Below are positions 1-8,181 of a stretch of 17,254 nt of DNA, in pieces (the first letter of the stretch is position 1; each line of letters begins with the position of its first letter). Made by a program: the position numbers and the translations under genes. The DNA lies in NCBI GenBank assembly GCA_945897655.1, contig CAMDHB010000029.1, positions 1-17,254 on the forward strand, given 5' to 3'. This stretch comes from Pseudorhodobacter antarcticus (GTDB lineage Bacteria; Pseudomonadota; Alphaproteobacteria; Rhodobacterales; Rhodobacteraceae). Below the pieces are notes generated by a model, which had not been told where the DNA came from, did not search any database, and worked only from the letters and a program-made list of their open reading frames with translations.

Positions 1-3000
1 AGGAGTTGGAGCAAGTCCTCGCGCCCATGGCCGAGGATGGCAAGGAAATGATCGCCTCGATGGGCGACGACACGCCTGCGGCCGTGCTTTCCAGTCAATA
101 CAGGCCGCTTAGTCACTATTTCCGCCAGAACTTCAGCCAGGTCACCAACCCGCCCATCGACTCGCTTCGTGAAGGCCGGGTGATGTCGCTGAAAACCCGC
201 TTTGGCAATCTGCGCAACGTTCTGGACGAAAACTCCAGCCAGACCGAGATTCTGGTGCTGGAATCGCCCTTCATCGCCAATGGCGAATTTGACGTGCTGG
301 CCAACCGCTTTGGCGACCAGATCGCCTTCATCGACTGCACCTATCCCGCCGATTCCGAACCCGACGCCCTGCGCAAGGGGTTGGAGCGTATCCGCGCCGA
401 GGCGGAAGATGCCGTCCGTTCCGGTGCCGGGCAATTGGTGCTGACCGATCAGCATCAATCGACCGACAAGGTCGCCATGCCGATGATCCTCGCCACCAGC
501 GCGGTGCATTCCTGGCTGACCCTCAAGGGCCTGCGCACCTTCTGCTCGGTCAACGTGCGATCGGCCGAGTGCATCGACCCCCACTACTTCGCCGTCCTCA
601 TCGGCTGCGGTGCCACCACCGTCAACGCCTACCTGGCCGAAGACAGCATCGCCGACCGCGTCTCACGCAGGCTGATCGACGGCAGCCTGATGGACGCCAT
701 GCGCCGCTACCGCGACGCAATCGACGCGGGCCTGCTGAAAATCATGTCCAAAATGGGCATCTCGGTCATCTCCTCCTATCGCGGCGGTCTGAACTTCGAG
801 GCTGTGGGCCTGTCCCGTGCCATGGTCGCCGAATACTTCCCCGGCATGCAAAGCCGCATCTCCGGCATCGGCCTGACTGGCATCCAGAAAGAGGGCGAAG
901 AGGTTCACGCCCGTGGCTGGCGCAGCGGCACTGACGTCCTGCCCGTCGGCGGCTTCTACAAGGCCCGCCGCTCGGGGGAAAAGCACGCTTGGGAAGCCCA
1001 AACGATGCACATGCTGCAATCGGCCTGTGACAGAGCCTCTTTTGACATCTGGAAGCAATACTCCGCCGCCATGCGGTCCAACCCGCCCATCCACATCCGC
1101 GACCTGTTGGACATCAAACCGCTTGGAAAAGCCGTCCCGATTGAGGAGGTGGAATCAATCACCTCGATCCGCAAACGCTTCGTCACCCCCGGCATGTCCT
1201 TGGGTGCCCTGTCGCCTGAGGCGCACAAGACCCTCAACGTCGCCATGAACCGCATCGGTGCCAAATCCGACTCGGGCGAGGGTGGCGAAGACCCCGCCCA
1301 CTTCCACCCCGAACCGAATGGGGACAACCCCTCCGCCAAGATCAAACAGGTCGCCTCAGGCCGCTTCGGCGTCACCGCCGAATACCTGAACGCCTGCGAA
1401 GAACTGGAAATCAAGGTCGCCCAAGGAGCCAAGCCCGGCGAGGGTGGCCAGCTTCCCGGCATGAAGGTCACCGCCCTCATCGCCCGTCTGCGCCACTCCA
1501 CCCCCGGCGTGACCCTGATCAGCCCGCCGCCGCACCACGATATCTACTCGATCGAGGATCTGGCCCAACTGATCTATGACCTGAAACAGATCAACCCGCG
1601 CGCCAAAGTCACCGTGAAACTGGTGTCTGCAAGCGGCGTAGGCACAATTGCCGCCGGCGTGGCCAAGGCCAAGGCCGACGTGATCCTCATCTCGGGCCAC
1701 AACGGCGGCACCGGGGCCTCCCCCGCGACCAGCATCAAATACGCTGGTCTCCCGTGGGAAATGGGTCTGACCGAGGCGCATCAGGTTCTGGCGATGAACA
1801 ACCTGCGCGAACGGGTCATGCTGCGCACCGATGGCGGCCTGCGGACTGGTCGTGACGTGGTCATGGCCGCGATGATGGGGGCCGAGGAATACGGCATCGG
1901 TACTGCCGCCCTGATCGCGATGGGCTGCATCATGGTCCGCCAATGCCAGTCCAACACCTGCCCCGTCGGCGTCTGCACCCAAAACCCCGTCCTGCGCGAC
2001 AAATTCACCGGCTCGGCGGACAAGGTGGTGAACCTGATCACCTTCTACGCGCAAGAGGTGCGGGAAATCCTCGCCTCCATCGGGGCCCGCAGCATGGATG
2101 AAATCATCGGCCGCGCCGACCTGCTGTCACAGGTCAGCCGGGGTGCCGCGCATCTGGATGACCTTGACCTGAACCCGCTTTTGATCACCGTCGACGGCGC
2201 GTCCAAGATCACCTACGACCGCTCCAAACCCCGCAACCATGTGCCCGATACGCTTGACGCCGAAATCGTCAAGGACGGCGCGCGGTTCTTTGAGGACGGC
2301 GAGAAGATGCAGCTCAGCTATGCCGTCCGCAACACTCTGCGGACTATCGGCACCCGGGCCAGCAGCCATATCGTCAAACGCTTCGGGATGCGCAACACCC
2401 TGCAGCCCGACCATCTGACGGTCAAACTGACCGGCTCTTGCGGCCAGTCGCTAGGGGCTTTTGCCGTCAAGGGCCTGAAGCTGGAGGTGATGGGCGACGC
2501 CAACGACTATGTCGGCAAGGGCCTGTCCGGCGGCACGATCACCGTGCGTCCGGCCATGAACTCGCCCCTCGTCGCCGCCGATAACACCATCATCGGCAAC
2601 ACCGTCCTCTATGGCGCCACCGCCGGTTACCTCTACGCCGCAGGCCGCGCGGGCGAACGCTTTGCCGTCCGCAACTCGGGCGCAAGCGTTGTGGTCGAGG
2701 GTTGCGGGTCCAACGGCTGCGAATACATGACCGGCGGTGTCGCCGTGATCCTGGGCCGCATCGGTGCCAACTTTGGCGCGGGCATGACGGGCGGCATGGC
2801 CTATGTCTATGACCCCAAAGGCCTGGCCGAGGATTTCATGAACCTTGAAACCCTCGTGACCTGCGCCGTATCGCACCCCCATTGGGAGGCGCAACTGCGC
2901 ACCCTGATCGAGGCGCATGCCACGGAAACAGGCTCCCGCCAGGCCGAACGCATCCTGGCCAATTGGGCGGAGGAGCGGGTGAATTTCCTGCAGATCTGCC

Positions 3001-3068
3001 CCAAGGAGATGCTGATCCACCTGTCCCATCCCCTGTCGGATGAGGCGATCAAGGTTCCCGCAGAATAG
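1..3068 (+). CDS. gltB: Glutamate synthase [NADPH] large subunit, 5'-truncated by the window edge
   Basis: This is the catalytic alpha subunit of GOGAT. It converts glutamine plus 2-oxoglutarate to two glutamates in the cytosol, using electrons passed from the small subunit GltD. The reading frame is open to base 1, so the true start lies outside. About 1020 residues are visible, against roughly 1500 for the family, so the N-terminal glutamine amidotransferase domain is missing. Numbering from the TTG at 6, residues up to about 290 are the central domain and about 370-740 the FMN synthase barrel, including SGHNGGTG at 563-570. The [3Fe-4S] cysteines are C641, C647 and C652, with C-x5-C-x4-C spacing. 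The GxGxG beta-helix domain follows from about 800. The frame is clean and ends in TAG before a strong terminator. gltD is not in the window and may lie upstream. Function is near certain. Confidence 0.97.
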   Translation, partial: ELEQVLAPMAEDGKEMIASMGDDTPAAVLSSQYRPLSHYFRQNFSQVTNPPIDSLREGRVMSLKTRFGNLRNVLDENSSQTEILVLESPFIANGEFDVLANRFGDQIAFIDCTYPADSEPDALRKGLERIRAEAEDAVRSGAGQLVLTDQHQSTDKVAMPMILATSAVHSWLTLKGLRTFCSVNVRSAECIDPHYFAVLIGCGATTVNAYLAEDSIADRVSRRLIDGSLMDAMRRYRDAIDAGLLKIMSKMGISVISSYRGGLNFEAVGLSRAMVAEYFPGMQSRISGIGLTGIQKEGEEVHARGWRSGTDVLPVGGFYKARRSGEKHAWEAQTMHMLQSACDRASFDIWKQYSAAMRSNPPIHIRDLLDIKPLGKAVPIEEVESITSIRKRFVTPGMSLGALSPEAHKTLNVAMNRIGAKSDSGEGGEDPAHFHPEPNGDNPSAKIKQVASGRFGVTAEYLNACEELEIKVAQGAKPGEGGQLPGMKVTALIARLRHSTPGVTLISPPPHHDIYSIEDLAQLIYDLKQINPRAKVTVKLVSASGVGTIAAGVAKAKADVILISGHNGGTGASPATSIKYAGLPWEMGLTEAHQVLAMNNLRERVMLRTDGGLRTGRDVVMAAMMGAEEYGIGTAALIAMGCIMVRQCQSNTCPVGVCTQNPVLRDKFTGSADKVVNLITFYAQEVREILASIGARSMDEIIGRADLLSQVSRGAAHLDDLDLNPLLITVDGASKITYDRSKPRNHVPDTLDAEIVKDGARFFEDGEKMQLSYAVRNTLRTIGTRASSHIVKRFGMRNTLQPDHLTVKLTGSCGQSLGAFAVKGLKLEVMGDANDYVGKGLSGGTITVRPAMNSPLVAADNTIIGNTVLYGATAGYLYAAGRAGERFAVRNSGASVVVEGCGSNGCEYMTGGVAVILGRIGANFGAGMTGGMAYVYDPKGLAEDFMNLETLVTCAVSHPHWEAQLRTLIEAHATETGSRQAERILANWAEERVNFLQICPKEMLIHLSHPLSDEAIKVPAE

Positions 3069-3073
3069 GAAAC

Positions 3074-3095
3074 GGCCCCCGAAAGGGGGCCTTTT
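3074..3095 (+). terminator. Rho-independent terminator after gltB
   Basis: A perfect 7-bp stem GGCCCCC/GGGGGCC closes a GAAA tetraloop and is followed by TTTTCATTT. It starts 6 bases after the gltB stop codon. This is a classical intrinsic terminator and separates gltB from the next gene. Confidence 0.93.
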
Positions 3096-3173
3096 CATTT
3101 CTATCGCCACCCTCGACAGGGCCACCGCTTCCGTGCTGTTGTGGCTCTGCACACCGCACAGAAAGGCCCCACC

Positions 3174-4118
3174 ATGACCCCGCGTCCCCTTGGCCAGTCC
3201 GGCATCTCGATCCCGCCGCTCATGCTTGGCTCCAACGTCTTTGGCTGGACGGCTGACGAAGCCGCCTCCTTTGCCGTGCTCGATGCCTTCGTGGCCGAAG
3301 GCTTCACCGCGATCGACACCGCCGATGTTTATTCCCGCTGGGTCCCGGGCAATGACAGCGAAAGCGAACGTATCATCGGCCGCTGGATGAAGGCGCGCGG
3401 AAACCGGGACCGCATGGTCATCGCCACCAAAGTCGGGTCAGACATGGGCCAAGGTCGCCGCGACCTGCGCGCCAGTTGGATCGTCAAGGCGGTTGAGGGC
3501 AGCCTGTCCCGCCTGCAAACCGATGTGATCGATCTGTACCAAACCCACTGGCCCGATCCGGCAACACCCGAGGAGGAAACCTTGGGCGCTTACGACACCC
3601 TGCTGAAGGCAGGCAAAGTCCGCGCCATTGGCTGTTCCAACTATGACGCCGCCCTTCTGGGCAACGCCCTTGAACTGTCTGACGCCAAGGGCCTGCCGCG
3701 TTATCAGACCCTGCAGAACGAATACAACCTGCTGAACCGCTCCGCCTATGAGGGAGCCGTGCAGGATATGGTCGTTGCCAACCACATGGGCGCCATCCCC
3801 TACTACTCCCTCGCCTCCGGTTTCCTGACCGGCAAATACCGCACCGAGGCCGATTTCGGGCAAAGCGCCCGGGGGGCCGGCATGTCCCGCTTCCTCAACC
3901 CCCGTGGTCTGAAAATCCTGGCCGCAATGGACGCCGTCGCCGCCCGCACCCACGCCGCCCATGCCGAGATCGCGCTGGCCTGGATCATCGCCCAACCCGG
4001 CATAACCGCCCCCATCGCATCGGCCACTTCGGTCAAGCAGTTGGGAAGCCTGGCACGCGGGGCAAGGCTGGTGCTATCGGCAGAGGATCTGGCGGAACTG
4101 ACGAAGGCGGGTGTGTAG
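3174..4118 (+). CDS. Aldo/keto reductase family oxidoreductase
   Basis: A 314-residue cytosolic NAD(P)H-dependent oxidoreductase with a TIM-barrel fold. The catalytic tetrad of the family is present: D48 and Y53 (AIDTADVYSRW), K86 (IATKVGSD) and H125 (LYQTHWPDP). Length and motifs fit the YajO/YghZ-like branch rather than the shorter 2,5-diketo-gluconate reductases. The substrate cannot be told from sequence. The ATG at 3174 was chosen because AAAGG lies about 7 bases upstream and the family begins with a short M-x-x-R-x-L-G-x-S-G strand; a GTG at 3141 would add 11 unlikely residues. The gene stands alone: a terminator lies upstream and structured noncoding DNA follows. The family call is secure, the specific reaction unknown. 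Confidence 0.93.
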   Translation: MTPRPLGQSGISIPPLMLGSNVFGWTADEAASFAVLDAFVAEGFTAIDTADVYSRWVPGNDSESERIIGRWMKARGNRDRMVIATKVGSDMGQGRRDLRASWIVKAVEGSLSRLQTDVIDLYQTHWPDPATPEEETLGAYDTLLKAGKVRAIGCSNYDAALLGNALELSDAKGLPRYQTLQNEYNLLNRSAYEGAVQDMVVANHMGAIPYYSLASGFLTGKYRTEADFGQSARGAGMSRFLNPRGLKILAAMDAVAARTHAAHAEIALAWIIAQPGITAPIASATSVKQLGSLARGARLVLSAEDLAELTKAGV

Positions 4119-4203
4119 CTGGCTGCCGCAAGGCTGCACCCTGACCCTTCCTTTGGCCGAGGCCCTAGCCGAGGTCATGCGACTGCATTTCCACCCACCC
4201 GGA

Positions 4204-4252
4204 CGGGGGCCCAAAGCCCCCGGCCAGCGCCCTCCCGCCCCAGGGAGGGCGC
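4204..4252. repeat. Tandem GC-rich hairpins, possibly a dispersed intergenic repeat
   Basis: Two perfect inverted repeats lie 4 bases apart. The first is CGGGGGC (4204-4210), loop CCAAA, GCCCCCG (4216-4222). The second is GCGCCCTCCC (4227-4236), loop GCCCCA, GGGAGGGCGC (4243-4252). Neither is followed by a real T-run on either strand, so neither is a canonical terminator. They sit between the 3' ends of the convergent aldo/keto reductase and cutC genes, where REP-like elements often occur. They may protect or stop both transcripts. Whether they are a genome-wide repeat family is inference. Confidence 0.55.
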
Positions 4253-4325
4253 TTCTCGCCCTCCAGGTCGGGCGCCGTCCTCTGTTGGCTTGGCTGAACC
4301 AGTCCAACCGAACCTTTGTCGCAAC

Positions 4326-4360
4326 GGGCGGGGAAACGCAGTGCGTTTCCTGTTCCGCCC
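4326..4360. other. Long inverted repeat in the 4119-4410 gene-free stretch
   Basis: GGAAACGCA (4332-4340) and TGCGTTTCC (4342-4350) are perfect complements around one base, so a real hairpin would have a slightly shorter stem. GGGCGG (4326-4331) also pairs with CCGCCC (4355-4360) across a TGTT bulge. No T-run follows. Apart from this and the two hairpins at 4204-4252, I see no gene, promoter or RNA in the roughly 290 bases between the aldo/keto reductase and cutC. An open frame crossing the gap shows no family motif and has very biased composition. Confidence 0.45.
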
Positions 4361-4410
4361 GGGACAGGCCGCGCACCTTGCCGCTTGTTAGTGTCAACCC
4401 GTCGGGCATC

Positions 4411-5109
4411 CTACTCCCCCAACACCGCCCTCAATGCCGCGACCTTGGCCCGGTCCGTCCGCCGCTCGCCCCCCGTGACAAACCCGAACACATCCGCCTG
4501 ACCCCCCAAACCCACCGCGCAACTCGCATGCACCTCGCGCACCCCCAGCCCCGCCAGCAGCGGCCAGGTCTCCACCGTCACCCCTGACCCCGGCATAACC
4601 GACAACCGCCCCCCAGCGGCGCGCATCATCCGACCCAGCCGCGGCACCCCCTCATGCGCCACCCGCGCCCCGCCGGAACTCAGCACCCGACGGAACCCCA
4701 GCGCTACGGCCTCCTCGACCGCCCTTTCGACGTCGGACAGCAGATCAATCACTCGGTGCAGCGTCAGGTCCATCCCCTGCGCCTCGGCCACCAGATCAGC
4801 CAGAACCCCCAGATCCAGCCGCCCATCCCGCGCCGCCCCCAGCACCACCCCCGGCAACCCCGCCGCCCGTGCCGCCCGGATGTCAGCGCGCATCACCGCC
4901 ACTTCAGCCGCATCAAAACAGAAATCCCCCGACCTTGGCCGGATCATCGGGTAACACGGCACCCCACACCCCGCCGCCACGTCCATCAACCCCAGCGAAG
5001 GCGTCAGCCCCCCCACCCCCAGCGCCGCGCACAACTCCACCCGGTCCGCACCCCCGGCCACAGCCTCGGCCAGCCCGACCGCATCATCCACGCACACTTC
5101 CAACAGCAC
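4411..5109 (-). CDS. cutC: CutC family protein (copper homeostasis)
   Basis: A 232-residue TIM-barrel cytosolic protein of the CutC family, slightly shorter than the E. coli member. Recognisable blocks in order are GADRVELCAAL and GGLTPS near the N-terminus, MIRPRSGDFCF at about 55-65, LTLHRVID (usually HRAFD), LSSGG, VMPGSGV and EVHASC near the C-terminus. The family was linked to copper tolerance, but its biochemical role is unsettled. The GTG start at 5109 is supported by GGAGGG ending 5 bases upstream; the nearby ATG at 5111 is out of frame. The coding strand is strikingly G-rich at third positions, unlike the C-rich + strand genes nearby. The 3' end faces the aldo/keto reductase. Confidence 0.92.
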   Translation of the reverse strand: MLLEVCVDDAVGLAEAVAGGADRVELCAALGVGGLTPSLGLMDVAAGCGVPCYPMIRPRSGDFCFDAAEVAVMRADIRAARAAGLPGVVLGAARDGRLDLGVLADLVAEAQGMDLTLHRVIDLLSDVERAVEEAVALGFRRVLSSGGARVAHEGVPRLGRMMRAAGGRLSVMPGSGVTVETWPLLAGLGVREVHASCAVGLGGQADVFGFVTGGERRTDRAKVAALRAVLGE

Positions 5110-5163
5110 ATCAGCCCTCCGGTTTGGCGGACCTAAACCCGACCCGGCACGGCCTGTCCAGCG

Positions 5164-5568
5164 TTACAGCGCCCGCATCCGGTTGCCCCGCGCGTTATGC
5201 TCAACCTCCGCCAGCCCCAGCACTTCCATCAACGGCGGCACGTAATTGGCAAACCGCCCGCGATAGCCCTTGCGCTGGCCATAATACCCGCCAACCGGAT
5301 TGCCCTCATCCCGCGCCCAGGCTTCGACCGAGCCTTCGACCACCGGCTTGCCCTCATCCGCATTGCCCAGCAGCACCCAATCGCCCCGCGCCTTCAGCAT
5401 GGCATGCAAATCGTCCAGACAACGCGCCAGATAGGTCAGCTTCGTCGTGCCCACCATGCACACCAACAGCCCCTCATCCCGCCACATCTGGTATTCCGAC
5501 GTGCCCGGCGGGGTCTTCAGAACCCAAGGGTCGTCCTTGGTGCCGCTGCCATAGGTGATCATGTTCAT
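5164..5568 (-). CDS. Conserved hypothetical protein, 134 residues
   Basis: A small soluble protein with no signal peptide or membrane segment. It opens with a KDDPW-x-L-x-TPPGTSEY block, has a central ARCLDDLHAMLKARGDW segment, and ends in a block around YVPPLMEVLGLAEVEHN. I recall very similar proteins across Alphaproteobacteria grouped as a domain of unknown function (possibly DUF6855, not certain); no activity is known to me. The ATG at 5568 has AGGAG at 6 bases; a second ATG at 5562 is less well placed. The gene is divergent from an HTH regulator across 72 bases and lies 54 bases upstream of cutC on the same strand, so it could be co-transcribed with cutC and controlled by the regulator. 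Both points are inference. Confidence 0.8.
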   Translation of the reverse strand: MNMITYGSGTKDDPWVLKTPPGTSEYQMWRDEGLLVCMVGTTKLTYLARCLDDLHAMLKARGDWVLLGNADEGKPVVEGSVEAWARDEGNPVGGYYGQRKGYRGRFANYVPPLMEVLGLAEVEHNARGNRMRAL

Positions 5569-5640
5569 CTGCCGCTCCTGTGCTCCAACCCCGAATCATT
5601 GTATAGACACCCAAACAGGGCATCATTTGTCAGGTATGAA
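5569..5640. promoter_or_regulatory. Divergent promoter region between the hypothetical gene and the HTH regulator
   Basis: These 72 bases must hold the start signals of both genes. They are clearly more AT-rich than the flanks and contain TATACA on the minus strand (5600-5605), a plausible -10 for the hypothetical gene without a convincing -35. GACA (5606-5609) and TGTC (5628-5631) are inverted with respect to each other. No single promoter is convincing. Confidence 0.35.
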
Positions 5641-6249
5641 ATGCGCGCCTCCCGTCTTCTGCAAATCCTTTTGCTGCTGCAAAACCGCGGCCGCCTGACC
5701 GCCCCCGCCTTGGCGCGTGAACTGGAAGTGGACCCCCGCACCATCCTGCGCGATGTCGACGCCATGTCACAGGCCGGTTTGCCGATCCTGACCCATCGCG
5801 GTGCCCAAGGCGGGATCGAGCTTGGCTTCAACTACCGCACCCGCCTGACCGGCCTGGCCGAGGATGAGGCCGAGGCGCTGGCCATCTGGCTGGCCGCCCC
5901 ACCCGCCGCCATCACTGCCCTTGGCCTTGGCCCCGCTGCCGCCCGCGCCCGCGCCAAACTGGTGGAAAGCTTTCCCGACCGCAGCCGTTCCATCATGGCC
6001 ACCACCTTTGCCCGCTTCCCGCGTGACCCTGATCCCGCCGATACCGACCCGCGCATCGCCGCCATCGCCGGGGCAATCCGGTCCGGCCTGACCCTGCGCC
6101 TGCGCGCCCGCTCGCCCAATCCCGTCGCGCTGAAACCCACCAGCCTGATCCACGGCCCTCAGGGCTGGTCAGTCTTCGGCCCACCTTTGACCGCACCCGT
6201 CCCGCAACCCGATTGGGGCGACATCAACCTGTCGCGCGCGCCCCTGTAA
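5641..6249 (+). CDS. DeoR/YafY-like HTH transcriptional regulator
   Basis: A 202-residue cytosolic DNA-binding protein. Residues 1 to about 62 form an HTH_11-type winged helix (MRASRLLQIL, then LTAPALARELEVDPRTILRD as recognition segment, with a GAQGGIEL wing). The remaining 140 residues are rich in Ala and Pro and show no clear WYL signature, though the layout resembles YafY-type regulators in shortened form. The ATG at 5641 starts the conserved R-x-x-R-L-L motif; the frame is open much further upstream but that stretch is antisense to the neighbouring gene. The Shine-Dalgarno is weak. Divergent orientation suggests it regulates the hypothetical gene and itself. The last 26 bases overlap the convergent Nudix gene. 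Ligand unknown. Confidence 0.85.
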   Translation: MRASRLLQILLLLQNRGRLTAPALARELEVDPRTILRDVDAMSQAGLPILTHRGAQGGIELGFNYRTRLTGLAEDEAEALAIWLAAPPAAITALGLGPAAARARAKLVESFPDRSRSIMATTFARFPRDPDPADTDPRIAAIAGAIRSGLTLRLRARSPNPVALKPTSLIHGPQGWSVFGPPLTAPVPQPDWGDINLSRAPL

Positions 6250-6667
6250 CGCCCCACCCCAATTCACCCAGCGCCACCTCAACTCGCCGCTGCATCTCGG
6301 GGATCGCCCGGTCATGCGCCAGAAACTCGGCCACCGGCATCATCCGCCAATACTGTCCCTCATCGCCAAACCGGATCGCAGCCACCTCAGCCACCAGAAT
6401 CCGCCCGGCGAAAAACACCGACAGCCGTGCCGCATCCATCATGCTGGGCCAGACGCGCCGCCATTCCAATCGCTCCGGCCCCAGACGCAGCCCGAACTCC
6501 TCCTCCAACTCGCGCAGCACACAGGCTTCTGGCGTCTCGACCCCCTCTCGCCCCCCACCCGGCAGGTCCCACTGCCCAGCCCAAGGCAACCCCGGCTTTT
6601 CATCGCGCAGATAGGTCAACAGGTCCGCCCCCTGCACCAGAACCAGCTTGGCACCCACAAAATCCAC
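6224..6667 (-). CDS. Nudix hydrolase
   Basis: A 147-residue cytosolic pyrophosphohydrolase of nucleoside-diphosphate-linked compounds. The Nudix box G-x5-E-x7-R-E-L-x-E-E-x-G is exact at residues 38-60, within DLPGGG and RELEEEFGL. The N-terminal VGAKLVLV strand and WAGQWDLPGG lead-in are typical. The GTG at 6667 gives the usual short N-terminus and sits 7 bases after the glycosyltransferase stop; a GTG at 6658 is also possible, while an ATG at 6721 would overlap the upstream gene by 47 bases. Close spacing means it is probably translated from the glycosyltransferase mRNA. The substrate is unknown; a sugar nucleotide is a guess from context. The 3' end overlaps the convergent regulator by 26 bases. 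Confidence 0.9.
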   Translation of the reverse strand: MDFVGAKLVLVQGADLLTYLRDEKPGLPWAGQWDLPGGGREGVETPEACVLRELEEEFGLRLGPERLEWRRVWPSMMDAARLSVFFAGRILVAEVAAIRFGDEGQYWRMMPVAEFLAHDRAIPEMQRRVEVALGELGWGVTGARATG

Positions 6668-6674
6668 GCCGGCC

Positions 6675-8099
6675 CTACCCCCGCAACAGCCCGTCCACAA
6701 AACCGCGATAGTTGGCGACATAGGCCTGCCGCGTATACCACCCAAGGCCCTGACTGGTGCCAGCCTGATACCGCGCAGGCTCCCGCAAAACCCGGCGCAT
6801 CGCCCCGGCGATCGCCGCAATATCCCCCGGCGGCACCAACTCCCCCGAAACGCCCGGAACAATCATCTCCCGCGGGCCATAGTTCACGTCATAGGAAATC
6901 ACCGGGCACCCGTTCGTCAGCGCCTCCAGTATCGACAGCCCAAACCCCTCGGTCGTCGTGGGATAGACCGACGCCAAAGCCCCCTGAAACACTGACAGCG
7001 GCTCGGTCGTATATCCCATCAGCCGCACCCGCTGGCCACAGCCCAAACGGGCAATCAGCGCCTCCAACTTGCGCTGACCCGCACCAACGCCATAGATCAG
7101 ATAATCCACATCCGGAAATTCCGCGCTGATCTGACAGAACGCCTCGATGCACTCATGGATCGGCTTGCCGACCAGTTCCAACCGCGAGACGGTGACAAGG
7201 TTGCGCCGCACGGCAACCGGTTGCGCCGCAGCCTCGCAGAAATGCGGGATCACATGCACCGGCGCTGACGGCATCACATCCGCCGCGATCTGCGCCTTGT
7301 GCACTTCGGTCGAGGTGACAATCGCCTCGCCCTTGAAATTCTCGATCAGGAACTTCGACCTCGGCACGATGGCACCATTTGGCCCCCGGTGATCGGCATG
7401 CAGGAACAAGGCCCGCTTGGCCCGCGTGACCGGCGATAGATAGGCCGAAGTGACGCCATCAAAGAAAACCACGGCCCCGTCCCAGTCCATCATCTCGATG
7501 AAGCTGCAGGCAAAGGCGCGCGGCATCCGGTAGGTCCTGCCGTTCACAAGGTTCTTGCCAACCTGAAAGGCGCGCCCTTGCGTTCGCACCCACCGCACCG
7601 GCAAGCCGCGCACATAATCGGTCGTCTCAGTCGTACCGTCGGCCTTCTTCTGGATCAACTGGCACAGATCGCCGCCAAGCAGCAGGTATTCCAAATCACC
7701 GTCCGGATGCGGCACCACCCGCTTGGTCAGCGGACCCGCCGCCGTGGCCTTGGTCTTGTCCACCATCGCCTCGGCCTCGCCCGCCCAATAGACGGTTCGA
7801 TTGGTTTTTTCCTCGATTCGGTCAAAAGCCGGAAAGGGGTTCACGGCCGCGCCACCCACTTCCAGCGCGGCTTCCAAGCAGGCTTCGGGCATGGTCAGGT
7901 TGCGCACGCGCGGACCAAGGGTGCCCTTGGCCTGCAATTCGGCGTAAAAGACTTTGCGGCGCGGGCTATGATCAATGCTCAAGATAATCGGCTCGAAATC
8001 CGCAATCTCGGCCAAAGCGTTCATGCGATGATACACCGCCTTGGTCTTGCCACCGCCGCCAATGCCGACCCGTTCAAATATGCTGTAAACCCGCGTCAA
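6675..8099 (-). CDS. GT4 family glycosyltransferase, TarM/TagE-like
   Basis: A 474-residue GT-B enzyme. The N-terminal domain has a Gly-rich donor-side loop GIGGGGKTK (residues 12-20). Residues about 100-220 look like the beta-rich insert seen in TarM/TagE/GtfA enzymes. The C-terminal domain carries the retaining GT4 E-x7-E motif at E384/E392 (EGFGLSILE), then YDVNYGPREMI, a hallmark of poly(glycerol-phosphate) or Ser/Thr-rich adhesin glucosyltransferases. No signal peptide or membrane helix, so it should act in the cytosol. The TTG at 8099 is used because TGA lies two codons upstream and the next Met (residue 26) would remove the donor loop; no good Shine-Dalgarno is seen. A Nudix gene follows after 7 bases. 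Acceptor unknown; family fairly sure. Confidence 0.88.
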   Translation of the reverse strand: MTRVYSIFERVGIGGGGKTKAVYHRMNALAEIADFEPIILSIDHSPRRKVFYAELQAKGTLGPRVRNLTMPEACLEAALEVGGAAVNPFPAFDRIEEKTNRTVYWAGEAEAMVDKTKATAAGPLTKRVVPHPDGDLEYLLLGGDLCQLIQKKADGTTETTDYVRGLPVRWVRTQGRAFQVGKNLVNGRTYRMPRAFACSFIEMMDWDGAVVFFDGVTSAYLSPVTRAKRALFLHADHRGPNGAIVPRSKFLIENFKGEAIVTSTEVHKAQIAADVMPSAPVHVIPHFCEAAAQPVAVRRNLVTVSRLELVGKPIHECIEAFCQISAEFPDVDYLIYGVGAGQRKLEALIARLGCGQRVRLMGYTTEPLSVFQGALASVYPTTTEGFGLSILEALTNGCPVISYDVNYGPREMIVPGVSGELVPPGDIAAIAGAMRRVLREPARYQAGTSQGLGWYTRQAYVANYRGFVDGLLRG

Positions 8100-8181
8100 A
8101 TTCGGTCAAGGCCCGATGACCGTGTCAGGCGGTGTCGCAAGATACGCTCCCTTCAGAGGAATGGCCCCAACCTTGACACAG

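Noticed and set aside
2451..3152. 233-codon open frame antisense to the gltB end
   Set aside because: Shadow of gltB, crossing the gltB terminator, with no recognisable domain.
4111..5136. Open frames on the + strand over the gap and cutC
   Set aside because: Pro/Arg/His-rich shadow translations of C-rich DNA, with no recognisable domain; cutC on the minus strand explains the region.
5197..5640. N-terminal extension of the HTH regulator frame (148 extra codons)
   Set aside because: It lies antisense to the well-supported hypothetical gene at 5164-5568 and shows no family motif; the conserved HTH begins at the ATG at 5641.
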